The notes: generated by a model from the sequence alone, not told the origin. 64,000 nt of DNA from Streptomyces sp. NRRL S-455 (GCF_000717875.1 NZ_JOCT01000007.1:62001-126000), one strand, 5' to 3'. Shown: positions 25,841 through 35,027, numbered from the stretch's first letter. Numbers and translations: made by a program.

Positions 25841-27013
25841 TCATCCCGCCGCCAGCACCACCGTCCCCGACGAACAGAACCACCCGCCGGTGCCGGACGC
25901 GACCGCCAGCCGTGGCAGCGTCCCGTCGCCCCGCCGCACCTGCCGGTCCTCCCCGGCCTCCCCCCGCAACTGCCGCACCGCCTCCACCAGCAGGAACAAC
26001 CCCCGCATCCCCGGGTGCTGAGCCGAAAGACCGCCCCCGTCGGTGTTCACCGGCAGGCCCCCGCCCCCGACCCGCAGCCGCCCCTTCTCCACGAACGCGC
26101 CGCCCTCGCCCTTCCCGCAGAAGCCGAGGTCCTCCAGCGTCACCAGCGTCATGTAGGTGAACGCGTCGTAGATCTCCGCGAGGTCCATCTCGTCCGGCCG
26201 TACACCGGCCCGCTCGAAGGCCAGCCGGCCGCTCACCGCCGCCGGGGAGACCGTGAAGTCCGGCCACTCCGACATGGCGGCGTGCGAGACGTACTCCCCG
26301 CTGCCCAGCACCCACACCGGTGTCGTACGGCAGTCCCGTACGTACTCCTCCGCCGCCAGCAGCACCGCCGCCCCGCCGTCGGAGCGGACGCAGCAGTGCA
26401 GCTTGGTGAAGGGGTCCGCGATCATGGGGCCGGCCAGGACCTCGTCCACCGTGACCGGGGTGCGGAACATCGCCTCCGGGTTCAGCGCCGCGTTGGCCCG
26501 CGCCTGGACCGCCACCTCCGCCAGCTGCTCGATCGTCGTGCCGTACTCGATCATGTGGCGGCGGGCCGCCATGGCGTACTTGGCGATCAGGGTGTGACCG
26601 TACGGGACCTCGAACTGCATGGGGCCGCGGGTGCCGAAGGACAGTGTTCCGGTGCGGCGGCCCGCCTTCACGTCGGCGCGGGCCGTCGAGCCGTAGGCGA
26701 GCAGCACCACCCGCGCGTGCCCGGCCGCGATCGCGTCCGCCGCGTGGGCCGCCATGACCTCCCAGGTGGAGCCGCCGACGGAGGTGGAGTCGACCCAGGT
26801 GGGGCGCAGGCCCAGGTACTCGGCGACCTCGACGGGGGCCAGGGTGCCCAGCCCGGCGGAGGCGAAGCCGTCGACCAGTGACCGGTCCAGGCCCGCGTCG
26901 GCCAGGGCGCGGCGGGCCGCCTGGGCGTGCAGGGTGTACGGGGTCGCGTCGTCCACCCGGCCGCAGTCCGCGAGGGCCGCGCCGACGACGGCCACTTTCC
27001 TCCGGGCCACCAT
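25841..27013 (-). CDS. Thiolase-fold lipid-transfer-type enzyme (Ltp/SCP-x), Cys-less
   Basis: A 390-residue thiolase-superfamily protein. The family C-terminal motifs are present: EIYDAFTYMTLVTLEDLGFC, GKGEGGAF, and LPVNTDGGGLS. At the position of the acyl-accepting cysteine the sequence reads STSVGGSTW, so the canonical nucleophile is missing. Ltp2-type retro-aldolases of steroid side-chain cleavage share this fold and work with a DUF35 partner. An aldolase role is therefore more likely than thiolysis, which is inference. ATG at 27013 is 3 bp from an operator, with no ribosome site, so it is probably leaderless. Confidence 0.83.
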   Translation of the reverse strand: MVARRKVAVVGAALADCGRVDDATPYTLHAQAARRALADAGLDRSLVDGFASAGLGTLAPVEVAEYLGLRPTWVDSTSVGGSTWEVMAAHAADAIAAGHARVVLLAYGSTARADVKAGRRTGTLSFGTRGPMQFEVPYGHTLIAKYAMAARRHMIEYGTTIEQLAEVAVQARANAALNPEAMFRTPVTVDEVLAGPMIADPFTKLHCCVRSDGGAAVLLAAEEYVRDCRTTPVWVLGSGEYVSHAAMSEWPDFTVSPAAVSGRLAFERAGVRPDEMDLAEIYDAFTYMTLVTLEDLGFCGKGEGGAFVEKGRLRVGGGGLPVNTDGGGLSAQHPGMRGLFLLVEAVRQLRGEAGEDRQVRRGDGTLPRLAVASGTGGWFCSSGTVVLAAG

Positions 27014-27016
27014 GAA

Positions 27017-27033
27017 TCTGACGGTACATCAGA
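27017..27033. promoter_or_regulatory. 17-bp regulon operator, copy 9
   Basis: TCTGACG-GTA-CATCAGA has one mismatch. It lies 3 bp upstream of the leftward thiolase-fold gene. On that strand the promoter reads TTGCGC-N16-TACCGT followed by the ATG 7 bases later, the same architecture as at 20271-20307. Confidence 0.85.
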
Positions 27034-27091
27034 TATAGCCGGGCGCAAGCACGGCAGCAGGAGTCTGGGCTTCCCCGCCCCTCCGCCCTAA

Positions 27092-27108
27092 TATGACGAA
27101 CCGTCAGA
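27092..27108. promoter_or_regulatory. 17-bp regulon operator, copy 10
   Basis: TATGACG-AAC-CGTCAGA has one mismatch. It follows a TAATAT -10-like element (27089-27094) and precedes the CGGAGGTGG ribosome site of the rightward ACAD gene, so it would block initiation. Confidence 0.8.
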
Positions 27109-27126
27109 TGCGGAGGTGGTACCCCC

Positions 27127-28317
27127 ATGGACGCCCGCTTCACCGCCGAACAGGACGAGATCCGCCGCACCCTGCGCGAACTGCTCCACAAACGGTGCGG
27201 CCCTCAGGAGCTGCGGGCCGCCGTCGACACCCCGGCCGGGCACGACGTGGCCCTGTGGACCGCCCTCGCCGAACAGCTCGGCCTGCCCGGACTGGCCCTC
27301 CCGGAGGCCTACGGCGGTGTCGGCTGCTCGGTCACCGAGCTTGCCCTGGCCTGCGAGGAGACGGGCCGGGCGCTCGCCCCCTCGCCCTTGCTCGCCACGG
27401 CGGTGCTCACGGCACCCCTGCTGCTCGCCCTCGGCACCGACACCCAGCGGTCCGGCCTCCTCCCGCGCATCGCCTCCGGCGGGCTCACCGCCGCCCTCGC
27501 CGTACCGGGCCCAGCCCTCACCACCGCCCTCGCGCTCACCGGCCACGACCGGAACGGGGAGTGGGCGGGCGGCGGGCGGGCGGGAGGTGTGCAGGCCCGG
27601 CGGGTGGACGGGGGCTGGCGGCTGTACGGGCAGGTCGAGCAGGTCCTCGACGGGCACAGCGCGGATCTGCTGCTGGTCGCCGCGCACGCCGGGGGGTTCA
27701 CCCGCTCCCGCGTCCTGCTCTTCCTCGTACGCGGCGACGCGACCGGCCTCACCCGCGTACGGCAGACCACGCTGGACGCGACCCGTCCACAGGGTCGGGT
27801 CCAACTGCGCTACGCGGAAGCCGAGTTGCTCGGTGAGGACGGTGGCGACATCCTTCCGGCCCTCGCCCGGCTCGGCGGCACCGCGGCCGCCTGTCTGGCC
27901 GCCGAGGCCGTGGGGGCCGCCGACCGGGTGCTGGAGCGGACCGTGGAGTACGTGGGGCAGCGCGAGCAGTTCGGGCGGCCGGTCGGGTCCTTCCAGGCGG
28001 TCAAGCACCGGCTGGCCGATGTGTACGTGCGGGTGCGGGCGGCCCGCTCGGCGGCGTACCACGCGGCCTGGGCCGCCGCCCGGGAAGCCCGCGGGGAGCC
28101 GGCCGGCGGGCTCGCCCTCGCCCAGGCCCTCCAGGCGCTGCGCTCGGCCGCCGCCGAGGGGATCCAGCTGCACGGCGGCATCGGTTTCACCTGGGAGCAC
28201 GAGGTTCACCTGTACTTCAAGCGTGCCGCGGGCGACGAGCTGCTGTTCGGGCCGGTGCACCGGCTGCGGGCGCACGCCGCCGACGCGGCGCACGTCTTCG
28301 AGGAGGCCGGCCGGTGA
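27127..28317 (+). CDS. Acyl-CoA dehydrogenase (beta-like)
   Basis: A 396-residue ACAD-family protein. The N-terminal helical domain starts RFTAEQDEIRRTLREL; then GQREQFGRPVGSFQAVKHRLADV and the C-terminal LHGGIGFTWEHEVHLYFKRA. Its motifs match the short ACAD at 3361 rather than the alpha-like chains, and it lacks an SEPxAGSD loop. It may therefore be the partner of a separate alpha-like ACAD such as the one at 8495. The ATG is at 27127 with a strong ribosome site. It overlaps the next gene by 4 bases (GTGA). Confidence 0.85.
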   Translation: MDARFTAEQDEIRRTLRELLHKRCGPQELRAAVDTPAGHDVALWTALAEQLGLPGLALPEAYGGVGCSVTELALACEETGRALAPSPLLATAVLTAPLLLALGTDTQRSGLLPRIASGGLTAALAVPGPALTTALALTGHDRNGEWAGGGRAGGVQARRVDGGWRLYGQVEQVLDGHSADLLLVAAHAGGFTRSRVLLFLVRGDATGLTRVRQTTLDATRPQGRVQLRYAEAELLGEDGGDILPALARLGGTAAACLAAEAVGAADRVLERTVEYVGQREQFGRPVGSFQAVKHRLADVYVRVRAARSAAYHAAWAAAREARGEPAGGLALAQALQALRSAAAEGIQLHGGIGFTWEHEVHLYFKRAAGDELLFGPVHRLRAHAADAAHVFEEAGR

Positions 28318-28784
28318 AGGGCGTGCGGTTCGTGCAGAAGGTGTCGTCCACCCGCGGGTTCGCCCGGGTGGCACCGTACGTCTTCCCGGCCCTGGACCGG
28401 GCCGTGCACCGGCTCAGCCGGGGAAAGATGCTGCTCAGCGCGCAGCTCCTGCCGGGGGTCGTGCTGACGTCGACCGGGGCGCGGAGCGGACAGCCGCGCC
28501 GTACGCCGCTGGCCTGCATGCCGGAGGACGGCGGGCGCAGCTGGATCCTGGTCGGGTCCAACTTCGGACGGCCCGGGCACCCCGCCTGGAGCCACAACCT
28601 GCTCGCCCACCCGGACGCCGAGATCAGCTGGAAGGGCCGGGACATCCCCGTCACGGCCCGGCTGCTCCAGGGGCAGGAGCGGGCGGCGGCATGGCAGGCG
28701 GTGCTGGCGTTCTGGCCGCCGTACGCGGCGTACCAGGCGCGGGTGGACCGGGAGATCCGGGTGTTCAGGCTCGTGCGGCGGTGA
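28314..28784 (+). CDS. Deazaflavin (F420)-dependent nitroreductase-family protein (DDN-like)
   Basis: A 156-residue split-barrel protein of the DDN/FGD-linked family. VVLTSTGARSGQPRRTPLACM is followed by WILVGSNFGRPGHPAWSHNLLAHPDAEISW, the standard signature for F420H2-dependent quinone or nitro reductases. The GTG at 28314 overlaps the ACAD stop, so the pair is translationally coupled behind one operator. It probably reduces a pathway intermediate or shuttles electrons. FbiC at 57480 supplies the F420 precursor. Confidence 0.84.
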   Translation: MKGVRFVQKVSSTRGFARVAPYVFPALDRAVHRLSRGKMLLSAQLLPGVVLTSTGARSGQPRRTPLACMPEDGGRSWILVGSNFGRPGHPAWSHNLLAHPDAEISWKGRDIPVTARLLQGQERAAAWQAVLAFWPPYAAYQARVDREIRVFRLVRR

Positions 28785-28790
28785 AAAGCA

Positions 28791-28824
28791 CAGGCGGCGG
28801 CCCACTCGGGTGGACCGCCGCCTG
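28791..28824. terminator. Bidirectional hairpin terminator
   Basis: A 14-bp stem with one C/A mismatch (CAGGCGGCGG...CCGCCGCCTG) and a 6-base loop lies between the convergent DDN-like and TetR genes. Confidence 0.65.
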
Positions 28825-28864
28825 CCAGACAGGACTTGGGTATGTGAAAGAGGCCGGGCCGGGG

Positions 28865-29512
28865 CTACTTCGTCGGCTTCCTGCCCGTGACGCCCAGGTG
28901 CACCAACATCGCGAGGTTCGGCTTCAGTTCGGCCTGCTTCACGCCCCAGGAGGAGAAGCCCTTCTGGTGGGAGGCGACGGCCGCGAGCATCGCGACCAGC
29001 GAGCCGGCGACGGCCGCCGGGTTCACGTCCTTGTCGACCCTGCCCTTGGCCTGGAGCTCGGCGACGGCGTCCGCGAGGGAGTTGTTCACCGAGTTGAGGA
29101 TCTTCATACGGAGCTTGTAGAAGCGCTTGTCGCCCTCGGCGGCGCCCAGATCGACGACCCGGAGGATCGCGTCGTTCCGGCGCCAGAACTCGAGGAACCC
29201 GTCGACCAGTTCCTGCGCCGTCTGCCAGCCCGCCTTGCCGGCCCACGAGCGGCCTTCCAGGAGCTCGGTCAACGCGGCGCCCTCGGTCGCCATTTGCTCG
29301 GCGATCTCCAGGACGGCGCCCTCGACGTCCGGGAAGTACTGGTAGAAGGTCGCGGGCGAAGTCCCCGCCTTCCGGGCGACATCGATGACCTTGACATCCC
29401 GGTAGGGGGAGGAGCTGAGCATCTCGCTGAGGCAGTCGAGCAGCTTCTGCCGGGTCGCCTGCCCACGCCGACCGGCCACGCGGCCGTCGACGGTACGCAC
29501 TTGTCCTGTCAT
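28865..29512 (-). CDS. TetR-family transcriptional regulator
   Basis: A 215-residue TetR repressor. The N-terminal helix-turn-helix is VIDVARKAGTSPATFYQYFPD (residues about 42-62), followed by an all-helical ligand domain with a hydrophobic pocket. It is the only TetR gene in the window and sits among the operator-controlled genes, making it the best local candidate to bind the 17-bp repeat. Its own upstream region has only an 8-bp palindrome TGACGTCA (29512-29519) overlapping the start, not the 17-bp site. In S. coelicolor a TetR gene is, from memory, also next to kbpA-afsK, so it may belong to that conserved locus instead. Confidence 0.85.
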   Translation of the reverse strand: MTGQVRTVDGRVAGRRGQATRQKLLDCLSEMLSSSPYRDVKVIDVARKAGTSPATFYQYFPDVEGAVLEIAEQMATEGAALTELLEGRSWAGKAGWQTAQELVDGFLEFWRRNDAILRVVDLGAAEGDKRFYKLRMKILNSVNNSLADAVAELQAKGRVDKDVNPAAVAGSLVAMLAAVASHQKGFSSWGVKQAELKPNLAMLVHLGVTGRKPTK

Positions 29513-29634
29513 GACGTCAGCTTACCGAGGCGTGATCTGGGCGCGATTCGGCCGACTGCAAATGGGGTGTAAGGAAGTACGGAGCCTGGTGTGCCTGGTC
29601 TGCGGGCTGCGGCCGTCACGGTTACGTTGGCGGC

Positions 29635-30357
29635 ATGGCCGAAAACAGGGCATCGGTGTACGCAGAGGGCGTCCCCTGCTGGGTGGACGCGCAGCTTCCC
29701 GACGTCGAGGCGGGCAAGCGGTTCTACGGTGAACTTTTCGGATGGGCCTTCGAGGACTGGTTCGGCCCCTTCACGCGGGCTCTGAAGGACGGCGAACCCG
29801 TGGCCGCGCTGGTCCGCAAGATGGACGGCCGGCTGCCCACCGTATGGACGGTGTACTTCGCGACCCCGGACGCCCCGGCCCTGGCCCGGCGCGTCCGGGA
29901 CGCCGGCGGTCAGGTCATCTCGTCGCCGGTGCCGGCCGGTGAGCTGGGTGTGACCGCCCTGGTCACCGACCCCGAGGGTGCCGTCTTCGCGCTGTGGCAG
30001 CCCGGCGAGCACCCCGGTTTCGGCAGGCGGCACGAGCCGGGCACCTTCGCCTGGGCCGAGCTCTACGCACGGGACACCGAGGCGGCCAACGCCTTCTACG
30101 GCGACCTCTTCCAGGAGGCCCTGTTCGGGCCGGACGCCGAGCCCGACTTCGGCCGGGCACCGGTCTCCGACGTGTTCCCGGCCGAGATGCCGCCCCACTT
30201 CCTCGTCCACTTCGCCGTCGAGGACGTACCGGCCGCGCTGGAGGACGTGACCCGGCTCGGCGGCCGCGTCCAGGCCCCGCCTTTCGGGGCCTCGTACGGC
30301 ACGGTCGCCGTCGTCACGGACAATCAGGGGGCGTCCTTCGCGCTGCTGCACCGCTGA
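29635..30357 (+). CDS. kbpA: VOC-superfamily protein, probable AfsK-binding KbpA
   Basis: A 240-residue protein of two tandem VOC (glyoxalase/dioxygenase-like) repeats: WVDAQLPDVEAGKRFYGELF near residue 14 and WAELYARDTEAANAFYGDLF near residue 140. It lies directly upstream of afsK in the same orientation, the position of kbpA in S. coelicolor. KbpA was reported to bind AfsK and inhibit its autophosphorylation. The symbol rests on synteny and size, not on an alignment. No catalytic activity is implied. ATG at 29635. Confidence 0.7.
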   Translation: MAENRASVYAEGVPCWVDAQLPDVEAGKRFYGELFGWAFEDWFGPFTRALKDGEPVAALVRKMDGRLPTVWTVYFATPDAPALARRVRDAGGQVISSPVPAGELGVTALVTDPEGAVFALWQPGEHPGFGRRHEPGTFAWAELYARDTEAANAFYGDLFQEALFGPDAEPDFGRAPVSDVFPAEMPPHFLVHFAVEDVPAALEDVTRLGGRVQAPPFGASYGTVAVVTDNQGASFALLHR

Positions 30358-30572
30358 GCGGGCACCGGATGGTCTCTGCGATGATCACTGTTTGGTCATT
30401 GTTTAATTGCTTATGCCCCGAGACATCCCAATTGCCACCGGGTTCGCAACCACGGCTCCGGCCAGGAAGAATCGGGGTGCGTGCCGCCATGGCGGTGCGG
30501 TGGTGAGACGCTGCACGGGGTCGCGTGGAACATGTGGCTTGGCGCGGCTCGTACGGGGAGGTGGCAGGCAGA

Positions 30573-33008
30573 GTGGTGGATCAGCTGACGCAGCACGATC
30601 CGCGGCGGATCGGGCCGTTCGAGGTGCTGGGACGGCTGGGTGCCGGCGGCATGGGGCTGGTCTATCTCGCGCGTTCGGCGTCCGGCCGGCGTGTGGCGAT
30701 CAAGACCGTCCGGACGGAGCTGGCGGAGGACCAGCTGTTCCGGGTCCGCTTCACACGTGAGGTGGAGGCCGCCCGCGCCGTCTCCGGCTTCTACACGGCC
30801 GCGGTCGTGGACGCCGACCCGCGGGCCGCCGTGCCGTGGCTGGCCACCGCCTACGTCCCCGCCCCCTCCCTCGAGGAGATAGTGAACGAGTGCGGGCCGC
30901 TCCCGGCCCAGGCGGTGCGCTGGCTGGCCGCCGGCGTGGCCGAGGCGCTCCAGTCCATCCACGGCGCCGGGCTCGTCCACCGTGACCTCAAGCCGTCGAA
31001 CGTCCTCGTCGTCGAGGACGGCCCCCGGGTGATCGACTTCGGGATCGCGTCGGGTGTTTCGAACACGCGTTTGACGATGACGAACGTCGCCGTCGGCACG
31101 CCCGCCTACATGTCCCCCGAGCAGGCCAAGGACTCCCGCAGCGTCACGGGCGCGAGCGACGTCTTCTCCCTCGGCTCCATGCTGGTCTTCGCCGCCACCG
31201 GACACCCGCCCTTCCACGGCGCCAACCCGGTGGAGACGGTCTTCATGCTGCTGCGCGAGGGCCCGGACCTGGAGGGCCTCCCGGACGAGCTGCGTCCGCT
31301 CATCGAGTCCTGTATGCAGATGGACCCCACGGCCCGCCCCAACCCGGCCGACCTCCAGGCCCAGCTCGCCCCCCACCTCTTCGGCTCCGGCTCCGACGAC
31401 AGCGGCACGGCCTCCGCGTGGCTTCCGGAACGGGCCGTCGGCCTGATCGACCCCCGCCGCAACGGCCGCCCGGCCGGCAAGCCCGCCCCCGGCGCCGGCC
31501 GCAGCGGCGGCGGACGCCCGGCCCCCGGCCCCGCGCCCATCCCGCCCCCGCCCTCGCACGACCCCGTCGTTCCGGCGCCCGTGCCCGCCGCCGCGTCCGT
31601 GGCCGCCCCTTCCCCCAAGCTCTCGGCTTCGCCCGAGCAGGGAGGTGCCCCCACGGGCCCCGACACCGGCCCCGTGCGGCTGGCCGGCGCCCAGGTACCC
31701 ATCGGTCCGGGCCCGCGCGTCGCCGACATCCGTGCCGCCGCCGTCAAAGCACCCCCTCCGGAGGCCGCCCTCGCCGCCTCCTGGGCCAAGCACCGCCCCG
31801 GCGTCAACGGCACCGACCCCGCCGTCGGCCCTGCCGTCGCCGCGCCCCCGGCCCCGGCCGCGCCGCCCGAGCAGCCCGGCGGCTGGCGGCCCTGGCGCTT
31901 CCGCATGTCCAACGACGTCTGGGGCACCCCCGCCGTCGCCGACGACCTGGTCTACGTCACGTCCTTCGAGGTGCACGCCCTGGACGTCGCCACCGGCCGC
32001 CGCCGCTTCAAGACCCGGGACGTCGCCTGGTCCATGGCGGTCGCGGACGGCCGTATCCACGCCTCCGACGGCCCCACCCTGTTCGCCCTGGACGCCCGCG
32101 AGGGGGGCGACCTGTGGCGCTTCCAGACGGACGCCTGGGTCTACTCCCTCAAGGCCGGCCACGGCACCGTCGTCACCGGCACCCGCGGCGGCGGAGTCCA
32201 GGGCTGGGAGGCCTCGAACGGGCAGAAGCTCTGGGAGATCACCGGCTGCCAGACCGACTTCGAGTCCCCGGAGGCCGGACCCGCCCTGCACGACGGCACG
32301 GTCTACGTGTGGCAGGACGCCCGGCTGCGCGCCCTGGACGCCCGCACCGGCGACGAGCGCTGGTCGTACCCGATCGGCGACGCGGCCTCCTGCGGCGGCG
32401 TCCCGGTCCGCGTCACCCAGGCGCCCGACGGCTACGTCTACGTCTGCGCCGGCACCCGCGTCCTCGCCCTGGACGTGGCCGCCGGGCACGTGAAGTGGCA
32501 TTTCGAGGCGCCGGCCGTCTTCCTCTCCCCGCCCACCTTCGTGCCCGGCCCGGCCGTCACCGGCGGCGGCATCTACCTGGCCGACTACCTCGGCACGGTC
32601 TACGCCCTCGACGCCACCGACGGCCGTGACCGCTGGCGCATCGCCACCGAGTCCCGCGCCTCCGTGGACCCGGTCCTGGTCGCCGCCGGCCACGTCCACG
32701 TGGGCAGCGGCAAGGGCCTCTACACCCTCGACGCGGTCACCGGCACACCCAAGTGGCGCTTCCAGGCGGGCGGCGACATCGTCGGCGCCCCCTCGGTGGC
32801 CGAGGGCCGGATCCACTTCGGCTCCACCGACCACCTGCTCTACACCCTGAAGGCCGACGACGGCCGGCTGCGCTGGAAACTCGCCACCGGCGGCGAGATC
32901 ACCGGCTCCCCGGTCGTCCAGGACGGGGTGGTGTACGCGTGCAGCAAGGACCGCTGCGTGTACGCGCTGGACGCGGAGAAGGGCACGGGCACGGCGCGCA
33001 CCGCCTGA
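30573..33008 (+). CDS. afsK: Serine/threonine protein kinase AfsK
   Basis: An 811-residue Hanks-type kinase with a C-terminal PQQ/beta-propeller domain. The kinase domain spans about residues 12-270: glycine loop [12 protein letters not shown], Lys in [14 protein letters not shown] near 136 and DFG near 155. Thr165 and Thr168 in the activation loop (NTRLTMTN) match the autophosphorylation sites described for AfsK. A Pro/Ala-rich linker (about 290-430) leads to repeated WxxxTGxxxW-like blades. AfsK phosphorylates AfsR to promote secondary metabolism and also affects polar growth. The GTG at 30573 gives the known N-terminus [18 protein letters not shown]. Confidence 0.95.
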   Translation: MVDQLTQHDPRRIGPFEVLGRLGAGGMGLVYLARSASGRRVAIKTVRTELAEDQLFRVRFTREVEAARAVSGFYTAAVVDADPRAAVPWLATAYVPAPSLEEIVNECGPLPAQAVRWLAAGVAEALQSIHGAGLVHRDLKPSNVLVVEDGPRVIDFGIASGVSNTRLTMTNVAVGTPAYMSPEQAKDSRSVTGASDVFSLGSMLVFAATGHPPFHGANPVETVFMLLREGPDLEGLPDELRPLIESCMQMDPTARPNPADLQAQLAPHLFGSGSDDSGTASAWLPERAVGLIDPRRNGRPAGKPAPGAGRSGGGRPAPGPAPIPPPPSHDPVVPAPVPAAASVAAPSPKLSASPEQGGAPTGPDTGPVRLAGAQVPIGPGPRVADIRAAAVKAPPPEAALAASWAKHRPGVNGTDPAVGPAVAAPPAPAAPPEQPGGWRPWRFRMSNDVWGTPAVADDLVYVTSFEVHALDVATGRRRFKTRDVAWSMAVADGRIHASDGPTLFALDAREGGDLWRFQTDAWVYSLKAGHGTVVTGTRGGGVQGWEASNGQKLWEITGCQTDFESPEAGPALHDGTVYVWQDARLRALDARTGDERWSYPIGDAASCGGVPVRVTQAPDGYVYVCAGTRVLALDVAAGHVKWHFEAPAVFLSPPTFVPGPAVTGGGIYLADYLGTVYALDATDGRDRWRIATESRASVDPVLVAAGHVHVGSGKGLYTLDAVTGTPKWRFQAGGDIVGAPSVAEGRIHFGSTDHLLYTLKADDGRLRWKLATGGEITGSPVVQDGVVYACSKDRCVYALDAEKGTGTARTA

Positions 33009-33241
33009 GCGGCTCCTTTCACCGTGCCCGCCCGGGGCGCTCATGGCGCGAGGGCCCCTGAACACCGGGGACGGCCGTCGTACCGGCACACGGAAGGGTT
33101 CGGACGGCGGCCGTCGTTCATCGGGGGGCGGCCCGTTCACCGCCTCCACCGATGACGCTACGCCGGGTGCGTGCCGGTCGCACGCGGTGAGGCGGCCGTG
33201 ACGAATGATCGCGGCCGAGTCGTCCTCCCGCTCCGGCGGCG
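33009..33241. other. Gap between convergent afsK and hydrolase genes
   Basis: I see no gene or operator in this GC-rich stretch. It should contain the 3' ends and terminators of both convergent genes, but no single perfect stem stands out. Confidence 0.4.
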
Positions 33242-34192
33242 TCAGTCCCGCAGCTCCGTCAGGAACTCCAGCAGCGCCTCGTTCACCTCGGCGGGCCGCT
33301 CCTGCTGCGTCCAGTGGCCGCAGCCCGGCAGCACAAGCGGCTTGCGGCGCAGGCCGGGCATCAACTCGGGCAGCTTCTCGATCAGTTCGGGCGTGCCCGG
33401 GAAGGCCGGGACCAGGTCCCGGTCGCCGTACACGTACAGGGCGGGCGAGGACACCACCGCTTGCTGCCAGGGGGCGGTCAGCTCCCAGTTGCGGTCCAGG
33501 TTGCGGTACCAGTTGAGCGCGCCGGTGAAGCCCGGCGTGAAGCTCTCGGTGAGCAGGTCGAGGTCCTCCTCGGTGAGCCACTCGGGCAGCACCTCGGGGT
33601 CCGGCGCGTCCGCGAGCCAGCCGCGCTCCGGGTCGACCAGGGCCTGCTCGGGGCGCCCGGCGCCCGGCGCGTCACCGGAGGCGGAGTACAGCAGCTTGCG
33701 CAGGGTGGTGCGGGTGTCCGCGGTGAACTCGGCCTCGGCGACGCCCGGCCGCTCGAAGTAGTTCCAGTAGAAGCGTCCCTCGAAGCGCTCCCGCATGGTC
33801 CTCAGCGGCGGGTGACCGCCCCGGAACGGCGGCGGCACGCTCAGCCCCGCCACCCCGCGCACCACGTCCGGCCGCAGCAGCGCGGTGTGCCAGGCCACCG
33901 GGGCTCCCCAGTCGTGCCCGACGACGAACGCCCGTTCCTCGCCCAGCGCGTGGACCAGCCCGACCACGTCCCCCACCAGGTGGAGGATGCTGTACGCGGC
34001 CACGTCCTCGGGGTGGTCGCTGCCTCCGTACCCGCGCTGGTCGGGAGCGACCACCCGGAAACCGGCCTCGGCCAGCGGCCCGAACTGGTGCCGCCAGGAG
34101 TGCCAGGACTCCGGGAAGCCGTGCAGCAGCACCACGAGCGGGCCCTCGCCCTGCTCCGCGATGTGCAGCCGTATACCGTTCACGTCGATCAT
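33242..34192 (-). CDS. Alpha/beta hydrolase, epoxide hydrolase type
   Basis: A 316-residue alpha/beta hydrolase. The oxyanion motif is HGFPESWHSW near residue 24. The nucleophile elbow VVGHDWGAPVAW has Asp (near 97) rather than Ser, as in epoxide hydrolases and haloalkane dehalogenases. The acid is in YGDRDLVPAF and the catalytic His in LPGCGHWTQQERP. HGFPE plus GHDWGA favours epoxide hydrolysis. An in-frame GTG at 34207 is an alternative start. It has no operator and lies between afsK and the crotonase operon. Confidence 0.86.
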   Translation of the reverse strand: MIDVNGIRLHIAEQGEGPLVVLLHGFPESWHSWRHQFGPLAEAGFRVVAPDQRGYGGSDHPEDVAAYSILHLVGDVVGLVHALGEERAFVVGHDWGAPVAWHTALLRPDVVRGVAGLSVPPPFRGGHPPLRTMRERFEGRFYWNYFERPGVAEAEFTADTRTTLRKLLYSASGDAPGAGRPEQALVDPERGWLADAPDPEVLPEWLTEEDLDLLTESFTPGFTGALNWYRNLDRNWELTAPWQQAVVSSPALYVYGDRDLVPAFPGTPELIEKLPELMPGLRRKPLVLPGCGHWTQQERPAEVNEALLEFLTELRD

Positions 34193-34241
34193 CCGATGCT
34201 CAACCACCCGTCGAGCATACGCGTGTAGGTGCCAACGGTTT

Positions 34242-35027
34242 TCACTCGCGCAGCCGGTACTCCCGTCCCCGCCCCCGCTCCGCGAACAGCCGGGCCTGTC
34301 GCTCACCCGGCGCGTTCCCGAGTGCGATGAGATGCGGTGCCTGCGCGACGCCCCGGGACCGCCCGGCCTCGCTCGCGGCCCACAGCGCCCGCACCGTCCC
34401 CTGCACGGCCTGCGTCGGATACCCGGCGATGACGGCGGCACAGGCGATCGCCGCCTCCAGCGCCTCGCCCTCCGGCGCGAGTTCGGACACCAGCCCGGTC
34501 TCGTACGCCCGCCGGGCCGAGATCCGTTCGGCCGTCCCCATGAGCGCCATCCGCGCGACCTCCCCGTAGGGCATGCGCTGCGCCATGAGGACGGACTCGT
34601 AGGCGCTGACCATGCCGTAGGTGGTGTGTGGGTCGAAGAAGGTCGCGGTGGTGTCGGCGACCACGAACTCCGCCTCGCCCAGCAGGTAGAAGGCACCCCC
34701 GCAGGCCATCCCGCGCACGGCGGCGACGACCGGCTTCCACAGGTCGTTGGCCTTGGGCCCCACGCCGAGCAGCGGATCGTCCTGCGCGAACGGCGAGTTC
34801 GGCTGCGGTACGACGGCGTTCCGGTCGATCCCGGTGCAGAAGGCGCGCTCACCGGCTCCGGTGAGGACGACGGCCCGCACCGAGTCGTCGAACCGCAACG
34901 CCCGCCACACGGAGACGAGTTCGCCGGCCATGGCGAGGTCGATGGCGTTGAGCCGGTCGGGCCGGTTCAGCGTGACGACGGCGACCCCGCTGTCCGGGTC
35001 CGTGCGGACGACGACCACACCGCTCAT
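34242..35027 (-). CDS. Enoyl-CoA hydratase/isomerase family protein
   Basis: A 261-residue crotonase. It has VAVVTLNRPDRLNAIDLAM at the start, the oxyanion motif RAFCTGIDRNA and MACGGAFYLLGEAEFVVA. The acidic-site region is unusual (FFDPHTTYGMVSAYESVLMA). The exact reaction cannot be read from the catalytic positions. The ATG at 35027 overlaps the DUF35 stop (ATGA). It is the last gene of the operon thiolase-DUF35-crotonase behind operator copy 11. Confidence 0.85.
   Translation of the reverse strand: MSGVVVVRTDPDSGVAVVTLNRPDRLNAIDLAMAGELVSVWRALRFDDSVRAVVLTGAGERAFCTGIDRNAVVPQPNSPFAQDDPLLGVGPKANDLWKPVVAAVRGMACGGAFYLLGEAEFVVADTTATFFDPHTTYGMVSAYESVLMAQRMPYGEVARMALMGTAERISARRAYETGLVSELAPEGEALEAAIACAAVIAGYPTQAVQGTVRALWAASEAGRSRGVAQAPHLIALGNAPGERQARLFAERGRGREYRLRE

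Noticed and set aside
29512..29519. TGACGTCA palindrome at the TetR start codon
   Set aside because: It resembles two overlapping half-operators but has no 3-bp spacer; too short to claim as the same site.
30411..33581. A 1056-codon leftward open frame antisense to afsK
   Set aside because: It has a repetitive Gly/Arg/Val composition typical of antisense frames in high-GC DNA, while afsK on the other strand is unmistakable.
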